Assembly: GCA_027064245.1 (NCBI GenBank)
Contig: JAMOPZ010000459.1
Location: 1-5,750 of the forward strand
DNA length: 5,750 nt
Source of the DNA: Campylobacterales bacterium
Lineage (GTDB): Bacteria; Campylobacterota; Campylobacteria; Campylobacterales; Arcobacteraceae
Reading direction: 5' to 3'
A model generated the notes under the pieces. It ran no database searches. It had not been told where the DNA came from and saw only the letters and a list, made by a program, of their open reading frames with translations. Shown piece after piece: positions 1 to 5,750 of the stretch (position 1 is its first letter; every line of letters starts with the position of its first letter). The position numbers were made by a program, and so were the translations under genes.

Positions 1-11
1 TACGAAAATTT

Positions 12-668
12 TTATTCTAATATAATTGCTTGATATTTTGAAATAAGTTTAGCTTTAAAAACTTTTCCATTATCTACTTTTATTTTAACAACTTCACCAA
101 TATCACCATCTGAAATTAAAGTTGCTTCTGTTTCTATAACAAGCATACCATCTCTTATATAACTTCTAACTTTATCACCTCTTAGTAGGTCTTTTTTATA
201 CTCAAATCTATTCATTGTTAAAATGGAATTAGCACTAATATAGTTTTTTGTCATAAGTTTTTTAGGCATACTACACGTAATAACTTTTGAAGGAAGTTTA
301 TCTATCTTTACAGATACTTTTTCATAATCATTATCAGATAGAATTTTATCGTTATATAATTTACGTTTAGCTTTAAATACATCTATATTTGCATCTATAT
401 TGAATTTGAAATAGAAACTTTTTTCTTTTTTTGGGGTTTTAAAAATTGCCTTAAATGAACCTACTCTTTTTCTAAAAACACTTGGTCTTAATACAACTTT
501 AATAAGTTTATAATTTTTAAAATCTAATGGGAGTGGTGATGTAGCATGTACCTCTGGTAAGTCACTATCAATACAAGGATACTGTTTTTCAAACTCTACC
601 AATACTGCTTCAGCAATACTCTCGTTGATATTTGCAAAAGTAAAAGTGGAAAGCAATAGTAAAAAAAT
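12..668 (-). CDS. flgA: Flagellar basal body P-ring formation chaperone FlgA (start codon uncertain)
   Basis: FlgA is a periplasmic chaperone that helps FlgI subunits assemble into the flagellar P ring. Counted from an ATT at 668, the product is 218 residues, close to the roughly 220 usual for the family. A hydrophobic export segment (FLLLLSTFTFA, residues 2-12) is followed by a likely signal-peptidase site after TFA. The C-terminal half is the SAF/FlgA region (about 95-218), with the family pattern GDKVRSYIRDGMLVIETEA, SDGDIGEVVKIKV and NGKVFKAKLI. Cysteines at 32 and 132 could form a disulfide. The start is the odd part: no ATG or GTG exists in frame upstream. The options are ATT at 668, TTG at 656 (which cuts into the signal peptide), or a TTG at 773 that would require reading through the whole tRNA gene. 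No ribosome binding site is visible before 668. The gene is probably cotranscribed with the tRNA. The family call is strong and the start is weak. Confidence 0.85.
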   Translation of the reverse strand: MFLLLLSTFTFANINESIAEAVLVEFEKQYPCIDSDLPEVHATSPLPLDFKNYKLIKVVLRPSVFRKRVGSFKAIFKTPKKEKSFYFKFNIDANIDVFKAKRKLYNDKILSDNDYEKVSVKIDKLPSKVITCSMPKKLMTKNYISANSILTMNRFEYKKDLLRGDKVRSYIRDGMLVIETEATLISDGDIGEVVKIKVDNGKVFKAKLISKYQAIILE

Positions 669-670
669 AG

Positions 671-745
<75 letters not shown>

Positions 746-763
746 AGGTTAAAAAGAAACGAA

Positions 764-792
764 AGTTTATCAAAAAAAAGCCCCTTTGTCAA
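764..792 (-). promoter_or_regulatory. Sigma-70-type promoter of tRNA-Gly (and probably flgA)
   Basis: The minus strand has a perfect -35 TTGACA at 792-787. It is followed after exactly 17 nt by TAAACT at 769-764, which matches 4 of 6 bases of TATAAT. The spacer contains an eight-T run, a feature common upstream of the -10 box in Campylobacterota. Transcription would start near 757, about 12 nt before the mature tRNA. The -35 box sits only 2 nt beyond the hairpin that ends the chemoreceptor transcript. Confidence 0.65.
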
Positions 793-794
793 AT

Positions 795-826
795 AAATGT
801 GTTAGAATTCGTATTCTAACACATTT
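795..826 (-). terminator. Hairpin terminator of the chemoreceptor gene
   Basis: A perfect 14-bp inverted repeat with a 4-nt loop (795-808 pairs with 813-826; core GTGTTAGAAT/ATTCTAACAC) begins 8 nt after the chemoreceptor stop codon. On the minus strand it is followed by an interrupted T-rich tail (ATTT within the stem base, then ATTTG), so it may be a weak or bidirectional terminator. Its symmetry and position between a stop codon and the next promoter support the call. Confidence 0.7.
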
Positions 827-834
827 TATAAAGG

Positions 835-2427
835 TTATATCTTAAATACATCAATCTCCTGTTGCAAATCGATAGTTGCATCTTGAAGTGATAAAGCAAC
901 TTTAGTTAGATTATCTGCAACATTTTTATTTTTTCTAGTTAATTCTGTTGCTTGTCCAACTCCTTCTGCTAATTCTTTTATTTTTTTACTGATTAATATA
1001 CTTTTTTCACGAGCTATATTTGTAATTTCTAAACTTTTTGCAGTTGATTCTTTTGTATTTGTTGCCATAGTAGAAATTGTATTTGCATCATTATCAAGCT
1101 GCATTACTTGTTCACTATTGTTTTTTATATGTTCACTAACTTGGTTTACACTTTGTACAACTACACTTATGGTAGCATCAATTTCAAGAAGTGATTGTTG
1201 GGTACGCTCAGCAAGTTTTCTTACTTCTTCTGCAACCACAGCAAATCCACGTCCATGCTCACCGGCACGTGCAGCTTCAATCGCAGCATTTAGAGCAAGT
1301 AGATTTGTTTGTTCTGATATATCACTAATTATCTCTAAAACTGAACGTATTTGAATTGTCTGATCTGCAAGGTCGTGAACCTTTACTGATATATCTTGTT
1401 CATCAGTGCTTATTTTATTGATACTTGTAACAATATTATCCAATGTTCCTATCATTGTGTCTAACATATCATAATCTTTTTGCATATATATGGCCGAAGT
1501 TTCTGTTATGTTTTTTTGTTCATCTAATTCACCATTTATTTTTGTTGTATTAATATTTACTTGCTCAACAATTTTATCTTGTTGTGATGCCATATCTATA
1601 ATTTCTTGCGATGATGAGCGTACACTATTGTTTACTTCAACAGTTTGATTTATTGTATCTTTGGCTTTTAAAAGTGCTTGTTGTATGGTATACATAAGAG
1701 CATTTATATTTAGACATATTTGTCCTAATTCATCACCATTTTCAAATTTAATTGGATTATTTAATTGAAGATTTTTTGTATTTTCAGATATATGATTATC
1801 TATAAATCGTATACTATTAACTATATAACGCCCAATCAACCATAATACTATTACAGTTGAAGAGAGTATAATAAATGAAATAACAAGATTTATATAGTAA
1901 TATAAATTTAATGAGTTTTTTACCTCTTGACTTATTTCTTTTACTCTTTTATCTGTATATTTTGCCATATTAATAAATCTTTTTGAAATATATCTTGCTG
2001 GTTCTTCTATATCTATAGCAACATCGCCTATATCTATGAGGTCATCATTCATATATACTTTATGAATGACATTAAACATAGGACGAATATCTTTTTGATA
2101 TTTAGTATAAGCTTCATTAAGATTTTTTTTCAAATAAGGATCATTGTAAAACTTTTCTATTTTAGCCTTTTTAAAAAAACTATCAATATCTTTTTGAAGT
2201 ATGAAAACTCTATCTTTTGCTTGACCAGTTGGCAAAAATTCACTTATTACAGATATTAAGTCACTTAATATTGTATCGAATTGCTCTTTTGCATGATATA
2301 TTTCATCCCTAGGAACAACATTATCTTCATATATTGTTTTTAGAGCATTTATCCCAGTAATATTACCTTTAATACCTACTCCTGAGAGCATAATAAGACC
2401 TAAAACTGAGGCAATAGAAATAGCCAT
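835..2427 (-). CDS. Methyl-accepting chemotaxis protein (5' end frameshifted)
   Basis: This is a membrane chemoreceptor that would signal to CheA/CheW. From the ATG at 2427 it is 530 residues. TM1 is about residues 2-19. A roughly 155-residue periplasmic sensor follows that looks like the four-helix-bundle (4HB_MCP) type, judged from the motif IYEDNVVPRDEI and its helical character. TM2 is about 176-203, then a HAMP-like linker to about 250, then the long coiled-coil signalling domain. The highly conserved hairpin tip is at about 371-409 (SEQTNLLALNAAIEAARAGE, then HGRGFAVVAEEVRKLAERT). There is no C-terminal CheR-docking pentapeptide, and the ligand cannot be told from sequence. The ATG at 2427 has no ribosome binding site and lacks the usual basic N-terminus. 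A better start at 2461 is out of frame by one base (separate entry); the repaired protein would be 541 residues. The gene is transcribed alone, with its own promoter and terminator. Confidence 0.93.
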   Translation of the reverse strand: MAISIASVLGLIMLSGVGIKGNITGINALKTIYEDNVVPRDEIYHAKEQFDTILSDLISVISEFLPTGQAKDRVFILQKDIDSFFKKAKIEKFYNDPYLKKNLNEAYTKYQKDIRPMFNVIHKVYMNDDLIDIGDVAIDIEEPARYISKRFINMAKYTDKRVKEISQEVKNSLNLYYYINLVISFIILSSTVIVLWLIGRYIVNSIRFIDNHISENTKNLQLNNPIKFENGDELGQICLNINALMYTIQQALLKAKDTINQTVEVNNSVRSSSQEIIDMASQQDKIVEQVNINTTKINGELDEQKNITETSAIYMQKDYDMLDTMIGTLDNIVTSINKISTDEQDISVKVHDLADQTIQIRSVLEIISDISEQTNLLALNAAIEAARAGEHGRGFAVVAEEVRKLAERTQQSLLEIDATISVVVQSVNQVSEHIKNNSEQVMQLDNDANTISTMATNTKESTAKSLEITNIAREKSILISKKIKELAEGVGQATELTRKNKNVADNLTKVALSLQDATIDLQQEIDVFKI

Positions 2428-2472
2428 TAGTTTTATTGAAATTTTAATATTTTTTAAACATCTAGAACCTTT
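2428..2472 (-). other. Apparent native start of the chemoreceptor, broken by a one-base frameshift
   Basis: An AAAGG ribosome binding site (2472-2468) is followed after 6 nt by ATG (2461-2459). In that frame translation gives MFKKY and stops at TAA (2446-2444). Removing one A from the six-A run at 2455-2450 would instead give MFKNIKISIKL joined in frame to the chemoreceptor at 2427. That is a basic amphipathic leader typical of chemoreceptors ahead of TM1. So the sequence shows one surplus A. Possible causes are a homopolymer sequencing error, a true mutation, or slippage. As it stands, expression would need reinitiation at 2427, transcriptional slippage or a +1 ribosomal shift. Confidence 0.75.
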
Positions 2473-2488
2473 ATTTATAAACTTGAAA

Positions 2489-2494
2489 ATTATA
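2489..2494 (-). promoter_or_regulatory. -10 box of the chemoreceptor promoter
   Basis: A perfect TATAAT on the minus strand lies 28 nt upstream of the ATG at 2461, giving a predicted start near 2482 and a leader of about 20 nt that contains the AAAGG site. No -35 match is seen at the right distance, only T/A-rich tracts, as is usual for the main sigma factor in Campylobacterota. The region is very A+T rich, so chance matches are likely. Position relative to the ribosome binding site favours it. Confidence 0.5.
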
Positions 2495-2535
2495 TAATTT
2501 TTATTATTAAAAAAAGTTTAGTTATGTTTACTTTG

Positions 2536-3726
2536 TTAAAATTGTATAACCTTTATTGAATTATTAGAGTGGATTATATTATCATCTTCTGATGTAATCA
2601 AAATCGCATTACTTTGAAGGATTGGTGTTATCATTCCTGAACCATATTTATTTTGTTGAAAAACTTTAAATTTGGTATCTTCTAAGGTACCAAGTACAAT
2701 ATTAACTCTTCCTGATTTTACTTTAAACTCTTTAACATTTGTAGCTAAGATATTTTTATGAGCTATATCATCAATTCCTTGTAGCTTTTTTAATGCTGGG
2801 ATAAGAAATAAAAATGCATTTATATAAGCGGCTAAAGGGTTTCCTGGCATAGAAGCTACTAGGGTATCTTCCATAGTACCCATCATAGTTGGACGACCTG
2901 GTTTTATATTTATACCATGAAAGGCTTCTTTAAAACCATTGGCTTTTAGTGCTTCTTCTACAAAATCAGCTTCCCCCATACTAATGCCACCAGTAGTTAC
3001 TATAGCATCATATTTTTTCATATTTTTAAAGTATTCTGTACTTTCTTGTAGGTTATCTGGAATTACACCACAATAATCAGCTTGAAATCCATGTTCATGT
3101 AATAGTGAAATTAATGCTGTAGAGTTTACGTTATATATCTCATCATCATTTGCTACTTCCCATGGCTCTTTAAGTTCATCTCCTGTTGAAAATATAGCTA
3201 TACTGATTTTTTTATAAACCGCAATAGTATTGATACCTTGTGAAGCCAACATCGCAAGGTAACTTGAAGTTATAGTTTGATTTTTTGTAAAAAGTATGCT
3301 TCCCTCTTTTTGCTCTTCACCTTTTAGACGAAGTGCACTACCTTTTTTAGTTTTTGTATCTAGAACTACTTCTTCATCACTGTATTTAATGCAGTTTTCA
3401 AAAGGTATTATGGTATCAACATCACTAGGAACTTGTGCTCCTGTCATTATCTTATAGCATTCATTATCTTTTAAAGATGGTTTTACACTCATACCTGCAT
3501 ATATAGTACTTTTTATTTTAAGAGTTTTACCTATATTCTTATGAGAAAAGGCAAATCCATCCATAGCTGAATTGTTAAAAGCAGGTAGATTTTTTATGCA
3601 TATAATATCTTCAGCTAAAACTCTGCCCAATGAATCAAATATAGAGATATACTCTTTAGGATTATCATTTTTAATTAAATTTTGTGATTTTTCCAATGCT
3701 TCATTAAAGCTAACTATTTTTAACAT
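2536..3726 (-). CDS. moeA: Molybdopterin molybdenumtransferase MoeA
   Basis: MoeA inserts molybdenum into molybdopterin, using the adenylylated form, in the last step of molybdenum cofactor synthesis in the cytoplasm. The 396 residues match the family's usual length of about 400. Signature motifs in order are PAFNNSAMDGFAF (48-60), MTGAQVP (94-100), STGDEL (180-185), GVIPDN (220-225), TTGGISMGEADF (244-255), KPGRP (275-279) and PGNP (294-297). By alignment from memory with the E. coli enzyme (D59, T100, E188, D228, D259), the key residues are all present as D56, T95, E184, D224 and D254. The C-terminal domain IV (about 325-396) is complete. The ATG shares one base with the murA stop codon (TAATG), so it is probably translated by coupling, with AGAAG just before the start. 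Cofactor made here would serve Mo enzymes such as nitrate reductase or formate dehydrogenase encoded elsewhere. Confidence 0.97.
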   Translation of the reverse strand: MLKIVSFNEALEKSQNLIKNDNPKEYISIFDSLGRVLAEDIICIKNLPAFNNSAMDGFAFSHKNIGKTLKIKSTIYAGMSVKPSLKDNECYKIMTGAQVPSDVDTIIPFENCIKYSDEEVVLDTKTKKGSALRLKGEEQKEGSILFTKNQTITSSYLAMLASQGINTIAVYKKISIAIFSTGDELKEPWEVANDDEIYNVNSTALISLLHEHGFQADYCGVIPDNLQESTEYFKNMKKYDAIVTTGGISMGEADFVEEALKANGFKEAFHGINIKPGRPTMMGTMEDTLVASMPGNPLAAYINAFLFLIPALKKLQGIDDIAHKNILATNVKEFKVKSGRVNIVLGTLEDTKFKVFQQNKYGSGMITPILQSNAILITSEDDNIIHSNNSIKVIQF

Positions 3727-4988
3727 TATTCTTCTAACCTTTCGATTTTAGCTCCAAGTTTAGAGAATTTACCTTCTAGATTTTCATAGCCTCGGTCAAG
3801 ATGATAAATTCTATGTACTCTTGTAGTTCCACTTGCAACAAATGCAGCTAGTATAAGGGCTGAGCTTGCTCTAAGGTCTGTTGCCATAACATCAGCTGCA
3901 TTTAGTTTTGAGTTACCTTCTACTGTTGCACTATGACCTTTTAGTTTTATATTTGTACCCATACGACTAAGCTCACTAACATGCATAAATCTATTTTCAA
4001 ATAGCCTTTCATCTATAATACTAGTACCACTAGCTTGAGTACAAAGTGCCATAAATTGAGCTTGCATATCTGTAGGAAAACCAGGATACTCTGTTGTTTC
4101 TATATCTGCAGGTAAAATTTTATCTGCAGGAAGTATTGTTATGGTATCTTCTGTTGATTCAATACCAAATCCCATTTGCATTAGTTTTAGGGTGATTGAT
4201 TCCATATGTTTTGGATTTACATCGGTAATTGTAATTTTTGAATTTGTTATGGCTCCAGCACAAAGATAAGTTCCAGCCTCAATCCTATCTGGAATAACTC
4301 TAAAGTTTTTTATGTCAAGTAGTTTTCCATAACTTCCAACAATTGTTAAATTTGCAGTCCCAATTCCCTCTATCTTAACACCAGCATCTTGTAAAACTTC
4401 ACAAAGTTGAACTACTTCAGGCTCTTTTGCAACATTTAGAAGTTTTGTAACGCCATGAGCGAGAGATGCAGCCATGATTATGTTCTCACTACCAGTAACA
4501 GTAACTTTATCGAAAATAATAGTAGCCCCTTTTAGTCCATTTTTAGCAGTTGCTAAAACATAACCATCTTTTAACTCTATTTGTGCACCCATTTTTTCTA
4601 ATGCTTTTAGATGTAAATCGATAGGGCGTTGACCAATGGCACAACCTCCAGGAAGTGAGACTTCACAATGCCCAAATCTAGCCAATAATGGACCAAGAGT
4701 AAGTATAGAAGCTCTCATTTTTCTAACAATATCATAATTAGCACAAGCTGATTTTACTTTTGTTGTGTCAATTTCTACATAACTGTCTTTATAAGATGAT
4801 ATCGAACCTAAATTTCCTAGTAATTTGAGCAAGGTTTTAACATCTTCAACTTCTGGTACATTTGTGATAGTAATTTTGTTTTTTGAAAGTAGAGTCGCAG
4901 CTAAAAGTGGAAGAGCTGCATTTTTTGCTCCTGAAATACTAATTGAGCCTTTTAGTTTTTGATTGCCTTGTATTGATAAATAATGCAT
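3726..4988 (-). CDS. murA: UDP-N-acetylglucosamine 1-carboxyvinyltransferase MurA
   Basis: MurA transfers enolpyruvate from phosphoenolpyruvate to UDP-GlcNAc, the first committed step of peptidoglycan synthesis, in the cytoplasm. The 420 residues match the family (about 419 in E. coli). The conserved N-terminal GAKNAALPLLAATLL contains K22, a substrate-binding lysine. The catalytic loop LPGGCAIGQRPIDLHL carries C116, the residue that is alkylated by fosfomycin in sensitive enzymes, and R121. YPGFPTDMQAQF contains the general-base aspartate D307, and HLDRGYENLEGK contains R399. A cysteine at the active position predicts fosfomycin binding, unlike enzymes with aspartate there. The start is ATG with AAGGAAA about 8 nt upstream. 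It is the first gene of a two-gene operon with moeA and is divergent from the gene at 5104. I recall the same murA-moeA order in Campylobacter jejuni. Confidence 0.98.
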   Translation of the reverse strand: MHYLSIQGNQKLKGSISISGAKNAALPLLAATLLSKNKITITNVPEVEDVKTLLKLLGNLGSISSYKDSYVEIDTTKVKSACANYDIVRKMRASILTLGPLLARFGHCEVSLPGGCAIGQRPIDLHLKALEKMGAQIELKDGYVLATAKNGLKGATIIFDKVTVTGSENIIMAASLAHGVTKLLNVAKEPEVVQLCEVLQDAGVKIEGIGTANLTIVGSYGKLLDIKNFRVIPDRIEAGTYLCAGAITNSKITITDVNPKHMESITLKLMQMGFGIESTEDTITILPADKILPADIETTEYPGFPTDMQAQFMALCTQASGTSIIDERLFENRFMHVSELSRMGTNIKLKGHSATVEGNSKLNAADVMATDLRASSALILAAFVASGTTRVHRIYHLDRGYENLEGKFSKLGAKIERLEE

Positions 4989-4996
4989 AAAATATA

Positions 4997-5023
4997 TTTC
5001 CTTTTTTTAATATCTATATTGTA
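4997..5023 (-). promoter_or_regulatory. Candidate murA-moeA promoter and ribosome binding site
   Basis: On the minus strand, TACAAT at 5023-5018 matches TATAAT at 5 of 6 bases and would start transcription near 5011. AAGGAAA at 5003-4997 is a good ribosome binding site for the murA ATG at 4988. No -35 box is evident. A second A/T-rich candidate (TATATAA) lies just upstream at about 5033-5039, so the exact start is uncertain. Confidence 0.4.
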
Positions 5024-5063
5024 TTAAAAGTTATATAAAAATCTAGTTATAGAAATTTTTAGA

Positions 5064-5096
5064 TTATTTTGATACTATTACATATGCGGTAGGAGG
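5064..5096 (+). promoter_or_regulatory. Candidate promoter and strong Shine-Dalgarno of the rightmost gene
   Basis: The plus strand has an extended -10-like TTTTGATACTAT ending at 5078 (TACTAT matches TATAAT at 4 of 6). It is followed by a perfect AGGAGG at 5091-5096. The ribosome binding site ends 7 nt before an ATA at 5104, a normal spacing for a start codon. The promoter is a weak guess, while the AGGAGG stands out clearly in such A+T-rich DNA. A two-codon ORF (ATG at 5084, then CGG and TAG) has its stop codon overlapping the AGGAGG. Confidence 0.5.
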
Positions 5097-5103
5097 TATT
5101 AAT

Positions 5104-5750
5104 ATAAACGAGTTTAAAAATATCAATTTAAGTCATATTTATTTTACAAAACTTAAATTAAGTCATATTTTTGATACTAAAAATAGTTTCAGTAGTTATA
5201 AAAGTTTTGATGCTAACCAAAGTGATGCTGATTTGTCTTTTGCAAATATTATTTTTATTGAAATAAATAGACTTACTAAAAGTAGTGTTAAGGTTTTAAA
5301 TAATATTGTTAAGCAAAATGGTCATAAAGAAATTTATATTTTTTGTGATGATGTTGAAAATAAGTTTTTATTAAAATTTGCTCTTCATTTTTCACTTCAT
5401 AAATTAGAACTTTTAGAGAATAATAAAGAAAATTTAGAAAAAATTTTATTAGCAGCTTCTAAAACAATGATACAAAAAAGAGATGAAAAAACACAAGTAG
5501 AAATCAGTAGAAAAATAAATTCATTTTTTTCTTTAATGCTTTTCCATCAAAATAGACTTATTTTTGTAAATGAAAAAACAAAAACTCTTTTTAATATTGA
5601 TAGTATAGAGTCTATAGAAAATATAATTAAAAATAGTGAGGAAATTTACTCTTTAATAGTAGAAAATGAAAGTAAAAAAATAGATATTGCTATGTTGAAT
5701 AGTAATGGAGAAGAATGGAACTATAGCTTTTTTTTAGATATATTTAATGA
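5104..5750 (+). CDS. Partial sensor/signalling protein, receiver-like then PAS-like, ATA at start position
   Basis: The frame is open from 5053 to the window end. Counting from the ATA at 5104, 215 residues are present and the gene continues beyond. I do not recognise a named gene. Residues about 1-117 have the alternating beta/alpha look of a response-regulator receiver fold. The strand NIIFIEI (49-55) sits where the phosphoacceptor aspartate would be, but has glutamate (E53), so it is probably not phosphorylated. Residues about 118-135 are a charged, helical linker. Residues about 137-215 resemble a PAS domain (SLMLFHQNRLIFVNEKTKTLFNI, then NGEEWNYSFFLDIF). Such layouts often end in a GGDEF or histidine kinase output domain, which would lie past the window; this is inference. 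No in-frame ATG or GTG occurs before residue 122 (5467), and a TTG at 5233 would remove the first strands. Residues 8-27 contain a 10-residue tandem repeat. Codon use is extremely A/T-rich. Confidence 0.75.
   Translation, partial: MNEFKNINLSHIYFTKLKLSHIFDTKNSFSSYKSFDANQSDADLSFANIIFIEINRLTKSSVKVLNNIVKQNGHKEIYIFCDDVENKFLLKFALHFSLHKLELLENNKENLEKILLAASKTMIQKRDEKTQVEISRKINSFFSLMLFHQNRLIFVNEKTKTLFNIDSIESIENIIKNSEEIYSLIVENESKKIDIAMLNSNGEEWNYSFFLDIFN
5125..5184 (+). repeat. 30-bp imperfect tandem repeat inside the partial sensor gene
   Basis: Two adjacent 30-bp units (5125-5154 and 5155-5184) share TTAAGTCATATTT and scattered further bases. They encode NLSHIYFTKL and KLSHIFDTKN, so the repeat is in phase with the reading frame and conserves LSHI and TK. 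Confidence 0.7.

Noticed and set aside
1118..1354. Plus-strand 78-residue ORF
   Set aside because: It is opposite the most conserved part of the chemoreceptor (hairpin tip), with no ribosome binding site or family resemblance.
2062..2259. Plus-strand 65-residue ORF
   Set aside because: It is opposite the chemoreceptor sensor domain, low complexity and rich in F, I and K from A/T-rich DNA.
2513..2534. Possible terminator after moeA (AAAGT, 12-nt loop, ACTTT, then Ts, minus strand)
   Set aside because: The stem is only 5 bp with a single G-C pair and a long loop, which is expected by chance in this A/T-rich gap.
5084..5092. ATG CGG TAG as a leader peptide or the true start of the sensor gene
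   Set aside because: It is only two codons, in another frame, and lies upstream of the AGGAGG. It is more likely a chance ATG.

Overview
The window is A+T-rich DNA from a motile Gram-negative bacterium. It most resembles the Campylobacterota (Epsilonproteobacteria), in the Sulfurimonas/Arcobacter/Sulfurospirillum range. The reasons are the codon use (A/T in third positions), a murA-moeA pair that as I recall also occurs in Campylobacter, a flagellar FlgA and a 4HB-type chemoreceptor. The genus is an inference from sequence character, not a database match.

Layout, left to right. (1) Positions 12-668, minus strand: flgA, the P-ring assembly chaperone. (2) Positions 671-745, minus strand: tRNA-Gly(GCC), whose encoded CCA end lies 2 nt from the first plausible flgA codon. 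Its own promoter lies at 764-792. (3) Positions 795-826: a 14-bp perfect hairpin that probably ends the chemoreceptor transcript. (4) Positions 835-2427, minus strand: a methyl-accepting chemotaxis protein. Its apparent native start at 2461 is out of frame by one base in an A6 run. (5) Positions 2536-3726 and 3726-4988, minus strand: moeA and murA, read murA then moeA with a 1-nt TAATG overlap. (6) Positions 4989-5103: a divergent promoter region. (7) From 5104 to the window end, plus strand: an incomplete sensor-type gene with a receiver-like fold followed by a PAS-like segment. It has a perfect AGGAGG ribosome binding site but ATA where the start codon should be.

Functionally, murA (peptidoglycan precursor synthesis) and moeA (molybdenum cofactor synthesis) are housekeeping genes, intact, with ATG starts and all key residues. 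The other three protein genes concern motility or signalling, and none has a normal in-frame start codon where one is expected. flgA has ATT or an internal TTG, the chemoreceptor is frameshifted 12 nt after its ATG, and the sensor has ATA. That contrast is the most unusual thing in the window. It could mean sequencing errors, decay of motility functions, reversible on/off switching, or real use of weak start codons. I found no mobile element, CRISPR array or recognisable new multi-gene system.
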